Part shown: positions 1-9,328 of the stretch, one piece after another | Layout of the letters: every line of letters begins with the position of its first letter | Numbering within the stretch: the first letter of the stretch is position 1 | Origin: Rhaphigaster nebulosa | Lineage: Eukaryota; Arthropoda; Insecta; Hemiptera; Pentatomidae | Direction of reading: 5' to 3' | DNA: 64,000 nt | Assembly (NCBI GenBank): GCA_948150685.1 | Contig: OX411306.1 | Coordinates: 37,018,707 to 37,082,706, forward strand | The notes under the pieces: generated by a model | Told to the model about the DNA's origin: nothing | The model's database searches: none | What the model saw: only the letters and a program-made list of their open reading frames with translations | Translations under genes and position numbers: made by a program

Positions 1-1185
1 GTGCCACTAAGTTTTCTAAAAAATAAGCATGTGAGCTTACTGCACATCGAGGTTATTATTACGAAACAATCTCGGATAATAGTATGATTTGGTAAAATTA
101 ATTGATTAATCAAATATATTATTTTTCTTCCAATACTAAGAAATACAACTATATAATAGAAGACTTGGAGTTATGCTCTTCGAAATATATTTTAATGCAT
201 TAAATGATTTTAACAAAGGAATTCATAACCCCTCATTTCGGTGGCCTTTTAGAAGCTGGTCCTCTTCACACTTGATTGGTATTGGCTGGACCCACTGTAG
301 TTTTCTTCCCGTATAAAAAATGTTTTTATACGGGTAGTTTTTATGTACGGGTAGTTTTCTTCAGTGATTAATTGAAGACGTAGAGATCTTAGACTCAAAG
401 GATAAAGGCGGTGCACTTTATGACGATGTGCTTCAGCAGTCTCCGGGACCACAGTTAATCCCAAATCTGCTGGATCAACGTCAACACAATCTTCTCACTC
501 ACGTTTCGTGTTACTAGTCGGACGTTTCCAGTCGTCGCATAGATAATTATCTATCACAGTCCAACAAAAAAAAAATGTTTTGAAAACTTTTCTAACTTTA
601 ATAGTTGATCTTTATAGATTTTTATGTGCTGAATCTAAATCTGGCCTTAGTTTTTTTTTGTATCATCCATAGTTTTCCGTAGGTTTCAGGCTCATCAAAC
701 ATAATAACTTTTTAAACTTCTGTAACATGTTAGCTAAAATAGAAACATACTCTGGGTCTTTTTCATTTTCTCAAGAACTTTGTAACGACTTGCTTGAATG
801 ACAACCATGCTTCTTTCTCATTTAAGGTCATTGTGGATTCAAAGTTAACATCGAACATCATTTTTCTAATGTCAGGTCCGACAAAGACGCCTTCTTTTAG
901 TTTAGCTCCTGAAAGGCGTAGAAACTTTTGTCAGAGATACTTGAAACATGGTTCATCATTTGGCAAAGCATTTACAAATTGTTTCATGAGACCTAACTTT
1001 ATATGTTGGTCTTCCTTTTTCAGGAAGACTGAAAGCTGTTCAATTCTTTAAAAATCCTTTAATTTAATAAATTTAACTATAAAATGTGAAGAAATTGTGG
1101 ATGATACAGCTTTTTTAATATCATATTTGGATTAAGCACCCTAAAAACTATAGGAAGAAGGTATTTTCAGTACAAAAGTTTTTTC
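1..1185. other. AT-rich flanking DNA, nothing recognised
   Basis: The stretch is AT-rich with short homopolymers. A near-direct repeat of the phrase 'tatacgggtagttttt' occurs at about 326-360. Short open frames on both strands show no family signature, no splice context and no composition change. Confidence 0.5.
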
Positions 1186-1189
1186 ATCG

Positions 1190-1562
1190 TTGTCGAGCTT
1201 ATCGTTCGACAACTTTACGTGTCCAATTCAATCGTCGTAATGTTATTAATTCGATTATATTAACAGGATGTATTCTCCGCAATTGTAAGGTTTGTAGCCA
1301 ACTAAAGTCTCTAGTGTATTCATTCTTCCTCGGACCAAACATTCTACACAGTACCTTATTCTTGAAGAACTTGAGGCGTTGTTCTTTCTTAAATTAATCG
1401 GCTAAGTATCGCACCCGTATAGAACAAGGATTTAGGAGGGATAATAGTTTATAAATTTTAACTCTTATGTTTATGAAAAGAAGGCTCGTACTAAGTAATT
1501 TTCCAATTGGAAAATAAAAAGCGTTTCCTATCTTTTAAACTCGTCCTCATTTCTTCTTGAAT
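1190..1562 (-). pseudogene. Decayed non-LTR retrotransposon (LINE), C-terminal reverse-transcriptase tail
   Basis: Read on the minus strand, the region gives the characteristic LINE tail in order: 'GNAFYFPIGKLLS' and 'RVKIYKL' near 1440-1528, then after a stop the block 'KEQRLKFFKNKVLCRMFGPR' near 1325-1390, then 'NIIELITLRRLNWTRKVVER' near 1200-1262. These correspond to the family blocks AGN-x-CYY, K-x-x-IYKT, E-x-RLRVFENKVLRKIFGP and RRLRWAGHV. At least one in-frame stop and several frameshifts show it is dead. The elements at 18603-18860 (-) and 36724-37175 (+) preserve the same region. Confidence 0.75.
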
Positions 1563-2548
1563 TTTAATTTTTTCTAGTTATTGTAAACCATAAATACTTT
1601 AGTACCCTAAATAAGTTCTCCACGTTAGGCCTCTTATATATGCATGTAAATTACTAATTACTGTTTCTTATGTTATCCATAGATTTTATTTTTATTTTTT
1701 TTCGAGACTTTTTCTTTACCGAATTTCATCAATGTTGTTATATTTAATTTTATAGTTGCCGTATCTTCGCCTAAAAGTGGTAAATAATCAGCATTACCAC
1801 GGATATTATCTGCTATTAACTAAAAATTAATTTATACGACTAATATGTGACAAGTAAGATATACAGACGTCATTACATTGCATGAGGATATTGGAATGCC
1901 ATTTAAAAGTGTTTTTATAAGAGATAGGAGTTTGGTTTGTTTTTAATGACATGGAAGTTTAAATTACCTTATCGGTAGTATTTGAGATGAGGCGATATCG
2001 ATATTATTTGAAGAGTAAATTATATTTTTTACTAAATATCAAGCTTATAAGTATAAATAAATTACAAATTATTTAGGAAATAATTTAGGTATTATTTTTA
2101 TGTGAATTATGATTGGAATGAAATTATAGAGTAGAATTTAATGTTTGGACACTCATGCCATCAAGGGATTTGGACCCCTAGTTGGTCTAGTTGTAAATCT
2201 GGCCCTATCTAAAATGAAATTTGTAGAGATTTTTATTATTAGATATATGAGATATTATTTCTTTGAACTATTCCCTCTAATTCTTCTAAATATTATCCTC
2301 ATAATTACTGTAAATATGAATTCAATTCTTTTCCATCTATATAGATCTTAATCACCTGCTAATTCTAATGATAATTTATTGTTTATATTAATATTCGCGG
2401 ATTGATGATTGTGAATTAATTTCACGCTTTATTATTTTGTTGTATTAATTTTTTTTCCTACGTTGATGGTTACCTATCATGAAGACAAAAAGATAAGGAG
2501 GTACAAACTGATTATAATAAAATAAATGAATGCTCAAAAGGGAGCCGT
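1563..2548. other. AT-rich DNA without recognised genes
   Basis: There is no domain signature. A 68-codon open frame at 2145-2351 is hydrophobic and AT-driven and shows no coding composition. It may be further decayed transposon sequence beyond the LINE tail. Confidence 0.45.
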
Positions 2549-3052
2549 AGAGAGAAATGGAAGAAACACAATTTTTGACTTTGGAACTTTGTTTGGACTA
2601 GCTAGTAGGTAAACATACTCCCCTAAGAGGTGAACGAGATGCGGGGAAGGTCCTTTTTTTTCGCATATATCTCGGAAACTCTGGGTCCTTGCGATAAAAC
2701 TGCTCAATTCAAAATTAAAGCTGGCAAAATTTGCCACAAAATTAATTATATTCATTTTTTCAACATCTGGCCTAGTTTTCGAATTATCCGCGCTCAAAAT
2801 TCGACAATTTTGAAAAATAAAATTTGCCTCTCGTTTTTTCCTTTATTTGAATAGCTAATTCTTCAACCCTTTCCGTGTTAAATTTAATTCAAGAATATCT
2901 AATATTTTACTATTTTATCATCTGCTGTTCAAATGTTAGAGTAATTTTAAATTTATGTCTTAATTCCAAAATTTCGCAGAAAAAAACTTTTTCCTGGTAT
3001 TCCACTGTTCTAACTCTATGTATAAGCCTTATTGTATAAGTAATAATTGTTA

Positions 3053-3150
3053 TCAATTCCTAGCTTTCTTAGGGAGAGAGGGTCCTGGCTCGTCATCGGC
3101 ACTTTGTTTTGAGATGGGTTCTGTTCCACCCTCTCTTGAGAAAACGGATA
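3053..3150 (-). pseudogene. Inverted second copy of the transposon protein C-terminus
   Basis: On the minus strand the frame ends 'EPISKQSADDEPGPSLPKKA' then RN and a stop. It aligns with the plus-strand tail at 3440-3532 residue by residue apart from substitutions, so the element's two ends carry the same coding end in opposite orientation. Confidence 0.55.
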
Positions 3151-3225
3151 AATCTTTGAAGATGTCTGGCAGAGGATCGATGTCGAGTTCTTCAACGTCA
3201 TTGTCCAAGAGATGGTTCCAATCAA

Positions 3226-3347
3226 GACAGTTCCTGGCTGTGGAGTTGGCACATATCACCGCTATTGCTGTTATTGGTGAGGATGTCGACCTTATAATCC
3301 TGTTGGCCAAAACATCTGCTGGCAAAGACATAATTAGCAAAAACTAG
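3226..3347 (+). pseudogene. Fragment with a PIN/FEN1-like 'GEDVDLLVLL' motif
   Basis: The frame reads 'ITAIAVIGEDVDLIILLAKT' followed by SAGKDIISKN and a stop. The 'V-x-GEDVDLLVLL' motif is familiar from uncharacterised arthropod and cnidarian transposon-associated proteins that resemble PIN/FEN1-type nucleases (recollection, not a search). It lies between the two inverted C-terminal tails, in the same orientation as the 3380-3532 remnant, and was probably upstream of it in the intact gene. Confidence 0.4.
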
Positions 3348-3379
3348 GCATCTCATGCCCTCCACCAACTGAGGGGGCT

Positions 3380-3532
3380 ATGAGCAATGAGATAATATTC
3401 TCTGAAAGCATATCTGTCAATCATCTTCGAAAATTGATCCCTTTCTTAAGGGAGGAAGAAACAGAGCCCATCTCAGGACCAAATGCCCATGACGAACCAG
3501 GACCCTCCCGCCCCAAGAGAGCTAGGAATTGA
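3380..3532 (+). pseudogene. C-terminal remnant of a transposon-encoded protein
   Basis: Fifty codons end in an acidic then basic tail, 'EEETEPISGPNAHDEPGPSR' followed by PKRARN and a stop, which looks like a nuclear-localisation C-terminus. A diverged copy of the same tail ('GGTEPISKQSADDEPGPSLP' then KKARN) is on the opposite strand at 3053-3140. The matching ends inside an inverted-repeat element show the protein belonged to it. The function is not identified. Confidence 0.6.
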
Positions 3533-4001
3533 AAAAAAATATTATTGTATAATTGTACTATACAAGATACAAATATATTATTAAATGTAATATAGTTTAA
3601 CAAAAACATCTGATACGTAATGTGTTAGTAAAGTAAGATTTATACAGATGACTCTGGAATCATCCTAACTCAATCAATTTTCTGATCGATATATAGTTAA
3701 TATGTAAGGCAAAATTTCATTTTTAAAAATTCTCGAATTTTGAGCGCGGATATCTCGGAAGCTCTGCTAGATAGCGAAAAAATGAATAAAATTAATCTAG
3801 TGGCACATTTTATCAGCTTTAATTTTGTATTGTGCGGTCTTATCGCAAGGACGCATGGTTTCCGAGATATAAGCGAAAAAACAAAAACGAGGCCTTCTGG
3901 GTGCCCTCCCGCATCCCGTCAACCTGCTAGGAGTGGGGACTTTTAGTATGTTTACCTCCCAACTAGTCGAAACCATTGTGTTCCTTCCATTTCCCTCTAT
4001 A

Positions 4002-5167
4002 ATTTTTCTTTGACTGGACTATTATATAAACTCAAAACTGAAAGGTAAAGTTTTTTTTATTAGTCAGTTTAAATTTATTTTTATGTATTAAACTAACAGT
4101 CAAGTAAAAAAGTTTGCAACTACCTTAGTTTATAATTTTTTCGTCTGATTTTTATTTGCATTTTACACAGTTTTAAAACCTTGTCGCTGTTCCACAGAAA
4201 CTGAGGCGATTGAAGAAATAAAATGGGGTGAAATCAAGAACACTGGTTTTAATAATTATTTCTTTAAAAAATTATGGGACATTGTCTGTTATAACAGAAT
4301 TCAGAAATGTTTTATAACCGGGATTTCCTTCATTGATTCTCAGCTAAAATAATATCTATATTTCTTCTTTAAACTCAATATGTTCATTTCATGCTATTTA
4401 CTTTTGTTTGGACATCACCATGGTATTGGACCATTTACTGAAATTTTTCTCGCCCTATTTTTTTTTTTTCAGCTTGTATTCTCGTAAACTTGATTAAAAA
4501 TGAAAGTTCATATCTACTATGTCATAACTCTTGGTCAAGATATGATGACTCTCCGGTTTTCTCTGTATATCGTTCTTATCAAATTATGAATGAAATCATA
4601 ACTGATAAGCTTTTTCTCAATGGTTTAAAAAAAAACTGTTCCTCTTAAAATGTTTCGGTAGTTCTGTTTATCATGAAGATAGCCTCGATAGGCAATTCTG
4701 TGTTGTAGGCAGTTAATGTATGTGTTAATGTATTTTTTTTTTTTTTTTTTAACTGATATTGATATTTAAACTGATGAGTCTCATAGAAAGAGAGCTCAGG
4801 TTTTATTGACGACCTGACAAACCAACGAAGAATTATGAAGGTAGTACTTACTAATTATAATACTTGTATTATGAGTATTAAAAAACTTCAATACTCATTT
4901 ATTTGTACTCGAAATATTATTAGTTAAGCAATTTACTACAATTGCTGCCAACGTCTCAATCCATATTTACTCCATTAAGAACGATTTTCTCCTTCTTAAA
5001 TACTTTTTAGCCCTGATTATAACCTACAATATCGGTCGAAATAATATATAGCCATGTCCTTTGTTTTACTTTATAAAGAGTTTTTTTATATTACGATCTG
5101 TAAAACTTATGAATAGCCCAAGGGAGAAAGGGAGAGAGTCACATTTGTTCCTGAAATGGAGTTATAC
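4002..5167. other. AT-rich spacer, nothing recognised
   Basis: There is a run of about 20 T at 4731-4750, and otherwise unique-looking AT-rich DNA without coding signature. Confidence 0.45.
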
Positions 5168-6325
5168 ACGTCAATAGGTGAAGTGTATAAAACTCAGCAC
5201 ATGTTCATTCCTAAAAAAATGAGCCGATGATTCGGTTTGATGTGAATAAAGAGGAGTTGCACAATGGAATACTTATTAGAGATTAATAAATTATTTGCCA
5301 TTTCTATAATTTTGTTTTTATTGAAAACTAGTTTCGAATGTTATACTTGTACATTCATCTTCAGTTTTAAAAACACACAAAAATTCAAAAATAAGCAATT
5401 CCAAATACAGTTTGGTATTATTATACATATTAAATTAAATGTAACATAAATTAGTAATTGATAACATTTATGAATTTTGAATTTAATTAAGACAAGAAAT
5501 CAAATACATGGTGGTACTCACCAAGTTTTAAGTAGATTATATCAAACAGAAAAGTTTGTATCGGTTTGTTCTCGCACTGAACTAGCAATGGAAGAAAGGT
5601 GCGGTGTCTATAGGTAAAGTTTAGGGGTCGCGATTTTTCCAGTAATTCCGCTGAGTAATTGTGTTTTCTGATATAGATGGGAATAAATTTAAGATTGGAC
5701 TATTGGAGATATTTATTTGGTCATTTAAGCAAAAATCTGGATTGGATTTGAAGGATTGTATTTGCACTGTATTTTGAATTGCTTATTTTTGAATTTTTTA
5801 GAACTGAAGATGAATGTATAACATTCGAAACTAGTTTTCAATAAAATAAAATTATAGAAGTCGCAAATAATTTATCAATCCCTAACTAATTAGTTCATCT
5901 AATTCAATCAAAATTGATCCTTCTATACCATCATGCGGATGTCAATTGAATGGAATACTTGCTAAGTATATGGAGAAAGTCCACCAAATATGGCTTTATT
6001 ATTGATTCCGAGTACCTACTCACTTTTCTAAGTGAATAAAATGTGAGAACGATATACTATATGAGTAGGTACTCAGTAAAATGCTGAGTCTATGAAAGAG
6101 TTGATCGGCATTTTACTGATTGCCTACTCTCATAGTTGAACGTTCTCACGTTTTATTCAATAAGAAAGGTGAGTAGGTTCTTCGAATCAACGATCTATGT
6201 TTGGAGCACGTGCTGTATACACTTAAGTTTTAACTTCTCTTTATTCACTTCTAACCAGAGCATCTACTCAGTTTTTGAGGAATGAACACCTGTTTTGTTT
6301 TATTCGCTTCACCTATTATGCTGGA
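5168..6325. mobile_element. Palindromic foldback element interrupted by a nested insertion
   Basis: The outer arms match in inverse orientation: 'aataggtgaagtgtataaaa' through 'tgttcattcct' at 5173-5212 pairs with 'aggaatgaacacc' through 'cgcttcacctatt' at about 6280-6317. The inner arms at about 6009-6053 and 6140-6184 are nearly perfect inverted repeats (shared 'ctcac-ttttattca' and 'ggtgagtaggt' blocks). The element is split by a Penelope-like insertion at 5275-5948. A relative is at 47396-47640. Confidence 0.7.
5275..5948 (-). mobile_element. Short Penelope-like element, copy A
   Basis: A 674-bp insertion is flanked by a 12-bp direct repeat AATGGAATACTT (5263-5274 and 5949-5960), a clear target-site duplication inside the foldback element. 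Its two ends are inverted copies of the same roughly 120-bp sequence (5283-5410 versus 5765-5880). The interior, on the minus strand (about 5590-5760), is the same coding remnant as copy B. Variable-length duplications, inverted LTR-like ends and a hammerhead-like motif all fit the Penelope class. No reverse transcriptase domain remains. Confidence 0.7.
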
Positions 6326-6417
6326 ATTGACCGTAAGAATTAATATTTGTAAGAAGAATCCGAAAATTTATTAAATGACATACTAAGAAATAAAAAATAC
6401 AAAAATCAATGAAAACT

Positions 6418-6466
6418 TCTCCCTTTAAATATAAATATACGGTCAACAATAACTCCCTCCATTATG
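6418..6466. repeat. Dispersed 49-bp repeat, inverted partner at 41298-41346
   Basis: This segment, including 'tatacggtcaacaataactc', is almost identical to the reverse complement of 41298-41346, 35 kb away. Flanking sequence is only loosely similar, so it is probably a conserved terminus or core of an unidentified element. Confidence 0.7.
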
Positions 6467-7168
6467 AAAACTTCTTAAGTTATTAAGCTCCAAAGTTTAA
6501 AACTTGATTTTCTCGAAATGCATTTCGGATGACTCGTCCCTTCAAATTCCTTCTTATATGTCTTCATTTGAAATTTGATATAACTGTTAGCACTTGGTGA
6601 ACAAAATATCAACGTTATATTGTTCGGAGTTCAGAGTTTATTATGTTTTGTGCTGCTGGTAGACATTGTTTACCCTCGATTAGATATTTTTTAAAAAACA
6701 TTTTGAAATTAGCACCTGATTTATCTATATTGTATCCGTTCAGCATATCGCTTGCTGTCTATCCATCCTTATGTTTAATGTTTGATTGCGAATGTTACAT
6801 ATTGAACAAATTATTTTGCAAAACTGAAATGGAAAAGTACGTACGTCAATAAAAATTAATATCTCTGAGAAATAAGATGTCTCATCGCTTCCAAGAAATC
6901 AAAACGTTTATACCAATGGCCGATCAAGTGGGCGTTCTCTGTTTACATACACTATTAGCTCTACTCTCGTTCGGATCCGAATATCAGTCTTATGAGCGAT
7001 TCCTTATACAATGATGCAGTAGTCTAATTTAAATTCATTTATTTATTTAAATTTAAATTACACAGTTTCTTCATGTCTGTTTTAGTTTTAATAAATTTTA
7101 GTAAGATGATAAATAAATAAATAAGTATACTAAGGAAACTAAACCTTTATCAATTGGATCAAGTAGAA

Positions 7169-7634
7169 GAGTGATTCTTAAATCCTAGAGGTACGAAAAG
7201 TGTGTGATAGGGGTTCAATTTTGATTGGAAACTATTATTTTTCACCTCGCCTGTAGGAAACAACACATCGCCAGATGCACGTTTTCCCATCACTTCTAAA
7301 ACATCTTCCTTTGTTTCAGGGCATCGCACATACTAATACTACTTATATTAATAATTAGTAATAGTAATAAGGAATTAATTGTCATTTGCACTTATTCGCA
7401 TATTCTGAACGCGAATGCGAAGAAGGTGGTTTGGGATAGAAACAATTACTTATTATACTTATTTGTTTATTTTCAAATTACCACATTATCCTTCAATATA
7501 TATAAATTCCTTAATAATGAAAAAGAAATGTGCACTTCATCCCCTTGAAAGGAAATATTATTAGGTTCAAGGGGGTGCGTGCACTTATTTTTAGGCCGTG
7601 GGGGTACCGATCACTAAAAAGATTAAGAACCACT
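7169..7634. mobile_element. hAT-like non-autonomous element
   Basis: The left end 'agtgattcttaaatcctaga' and right end 'aaaaagattaagaaccacta' are imperfect inverted repeats of the hAT-type 'CAGTGGTTCTTAA' terminus. No transposase frame is present and the 8-bp duplication is not clean, so this is an old deletion derivative. Confidence 0.55.
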
Positions 7635-8370
7635 AGAGTAGAGTACAATTAAAATATGCAAAAAAACACCTCCTTATTACTAGCATGAATATTGCTTCAT
7701 ATATATGTGTGAATCGTGGAAAACTTTTTTGCGTTGAAAAAAATTAATCTTTTTCGGAAAAGTTAAATAAAATCTTGAAATCAGTTTTATCCTTCTTTTT
7801 TCCTTTAGGTCTTTAGATTTCGGTCTTATATTCACTTTAATTTTAAACTGAAATGGCAAAAACATGCCAGCTCTCAAAAAAATCGATTTGAGATAAACGG
7901 AAATGAAATTTTTCACATAAAATTAAATTCAACTTAAAATCATAAACAAATTTATTTTCAAATTTGATTGGTTTTAATTACTTTTTGATTATGTTAAGTA
8001 AATATGGTAACCAGAAAACTATCAAGTGGATCAGATACGTTCTACTAACACTAAATAATTTCAAAATGGTGGAAGTATAGTTACCGTAGGACTAATTGTA
8101 GAAGACATTGGATGGGGGTGCTTATAATAACTTATCCTAGCTCAGTCAGACATTCATAACCGCCAACTTTAATTTAAAAGCATTGGAATATGCCGTCAAA
8201 AAAAAAAAATCAAATTTCTAAGAATATTTATTTTTAATTCTTTATGTGCTTTACGTTTTTAAAAATAGCACGTACTTAATTGTTTATTTCTGTACTATAA
8301 ATGTTTTCGTCGTTAAATGTTAAACTTTTTTAATCGAAATGTGTTCCAAAAATAAGAAAATTGACTAAAT

Positions 8371-8418
8371 AATTATGAAAAAGTGGTCGGAATCCATTCC
8401 GACCACTGTTTCATAATT
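8371..8418. repeat. Near-perfect 23-bp-arm hairpin
   Basis: The arms 8371-8393 and 8396-8418 pair at 22 of 23 positions with only a two-base centre. It contains 'gtggtcggaat' and its complement. It is probably the centre of a collapsed MITE. It lies about 950 bases upstream of the Vein-like start codon. Confidence 0.8.
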
Positions 8419-9068
8419 CATTAGTAAAAATCCATTTTGACCTGCCAAAAACAGTTTAACTAAGCAAATCAATTTTAAACTTGTGTACTGGCCCTATATT
8501 TAAAAATTAGGTTGGATTTTATGTCCACATTTGAGTTATGAGTCCAACAAAATTATATTGCCTATTGTGTACATAGTTTGGAAGTAATAATGCTGTTGCT
8601 TGAAAATATCGTGAAGAATTGATGTTAACGGAACCAAATTTTATATAAAAGTTATCAATATATTGTAAATCACTTTCCCTTATTAATTTTAAAGTTAACA
8701 AAGAATAAAAATATGATTGGTTATGACTTTGGTAGTATATCTTGAATGTATCCACATAGTGTATTTTGTAGACTTGAAAGCCTTGATTTTAATTTTTTGA
8801 AGATTAATTTAATAATTTAAGAAATAGAATATATCTAGCATATTGACAGACGTTTCTTTTTTAGAATTCCAACAAAATTATTTTATGGTATTTTATTTCT
8901 TAAATGATATCCAGCTAGTGAGGAATATCGACAGAGATTCGCGATAGTAATATAATGATAGTAATAATGACAGGTATGGAGTAACTATAAGGTGGAAAAA
9001 ATCAGAAAAATAGTGACTAAATATGGACGAATACATACATCGATACATAAGAGAAGGGGGATAGAGGA

Positions 9069-9101
9069 GGGGTGGTGGTGGGGAGAGGGGACGTGGAGGG
9101 G
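9069..9101 (+). promoter_or_regulatory. G-quadruplex-forming motif near the promoter or leader
   Basis: Four GGGG runs (9069-9072, 9080-9083, 9087-9090, 9098-9101) are separated by loops of 7, 3 and 7 bases, which satisfies the canonical quadruplex rule. It lies about 230 bases upstream of the start codon at the sharp left edge of the GC-rich block. It could act in DNA at the promoter or in RNA if transcribed. Confidence 0.6.
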
Positions 9102-9189
9102 CGGCCCGAGGAGCCCCCACAGGGAGCCCAGTTCCCCGCCGGTCCCCAGCTCTGTACTGTAGTGCTCCGCTCTCTTAGTGTCGTCTGCG

Positions 9190-9205
9190 TCTGCGTCAGT
9201 GCCAC
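9190..9205 (+). promoter_or_regulatory. Possible initiator (Inr) element
   Basis: TCAGT at 9196-9200 matches the arthropod initiator core (TCAGT/TCAKTY) and lies about 130 bases before the start codon. There is no TATA box at the expected distance and no clear downstream promoter element at +28 to +32. A five-base match is weak, so this is only a candidate transcription start. Confidence 0.25.
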
Positions 9206-9272
9206 CTCTATAGATAGATACTTCTTCCTCTAACATATATATACACCGATATCTGACCAAGACCAACCCCGG

Positions 9273-9328
9273 ATGGCCGGTAGTGCTTAGTGTGGCCGGA
9301 GCTGTAGGGATGGACAGGTAGGATGTGA
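9273..9328 (+). promoter_or_regulatory. Three short upstream ORFs in the 5' leader
   Basis: Three AUGs precede the main start, all closed by a nearby stop: 9273-9290 (five codons plus stop), 9310-9321 (three codons plus stop, same frame as the main ORF) and 9323-9328 (AUG followed directly by UGA). The UGA of the last shares its final A with the main AUG at 9328. Such start-stop elements can stall ribosomes or impose reinitiation. Whether all three lie in the mature leader depends on the unmapped transcription start. Confidence 0.7.

Larger units (their letters stand above)
2549..4001. mobile_element. 1.45-kb inverted-repeat transposon remnant
   Basis: The outer arms at about 2549-2850 and 3715-4001 are clear reverse complements. 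Shared blocks include the 'gagggaaatggaa' end, the 'aggtaaacatact' block and the 'ttgagcgcggat' block next to a 'gatatctcggaa' phrase. A second inner inverted pair lies at about 3053-3150 and 3430-3530. The roughly 300-bp terminal arms plus internal protein remnants indicate a cut-and-paste-type element that has lost most of its interior. I could not identify the superfamily or define a target-site duplication. Confidence 0.7.

Noticed and set aside
4768..4800. Hammerhead core from 'ctgatgagtctcatagaaa'
   Set aside because: Stem II would have too few bases and the GAAAC strand is missing; unlike the Penelope ends it has no second copy.
9325..9327. GTG as start codon of the Vein-like frame
   Set aside because: Eukaryotic translation uses AUG; the ATG three bases later (9328) directly precedes the leucine-rich signal peptide.
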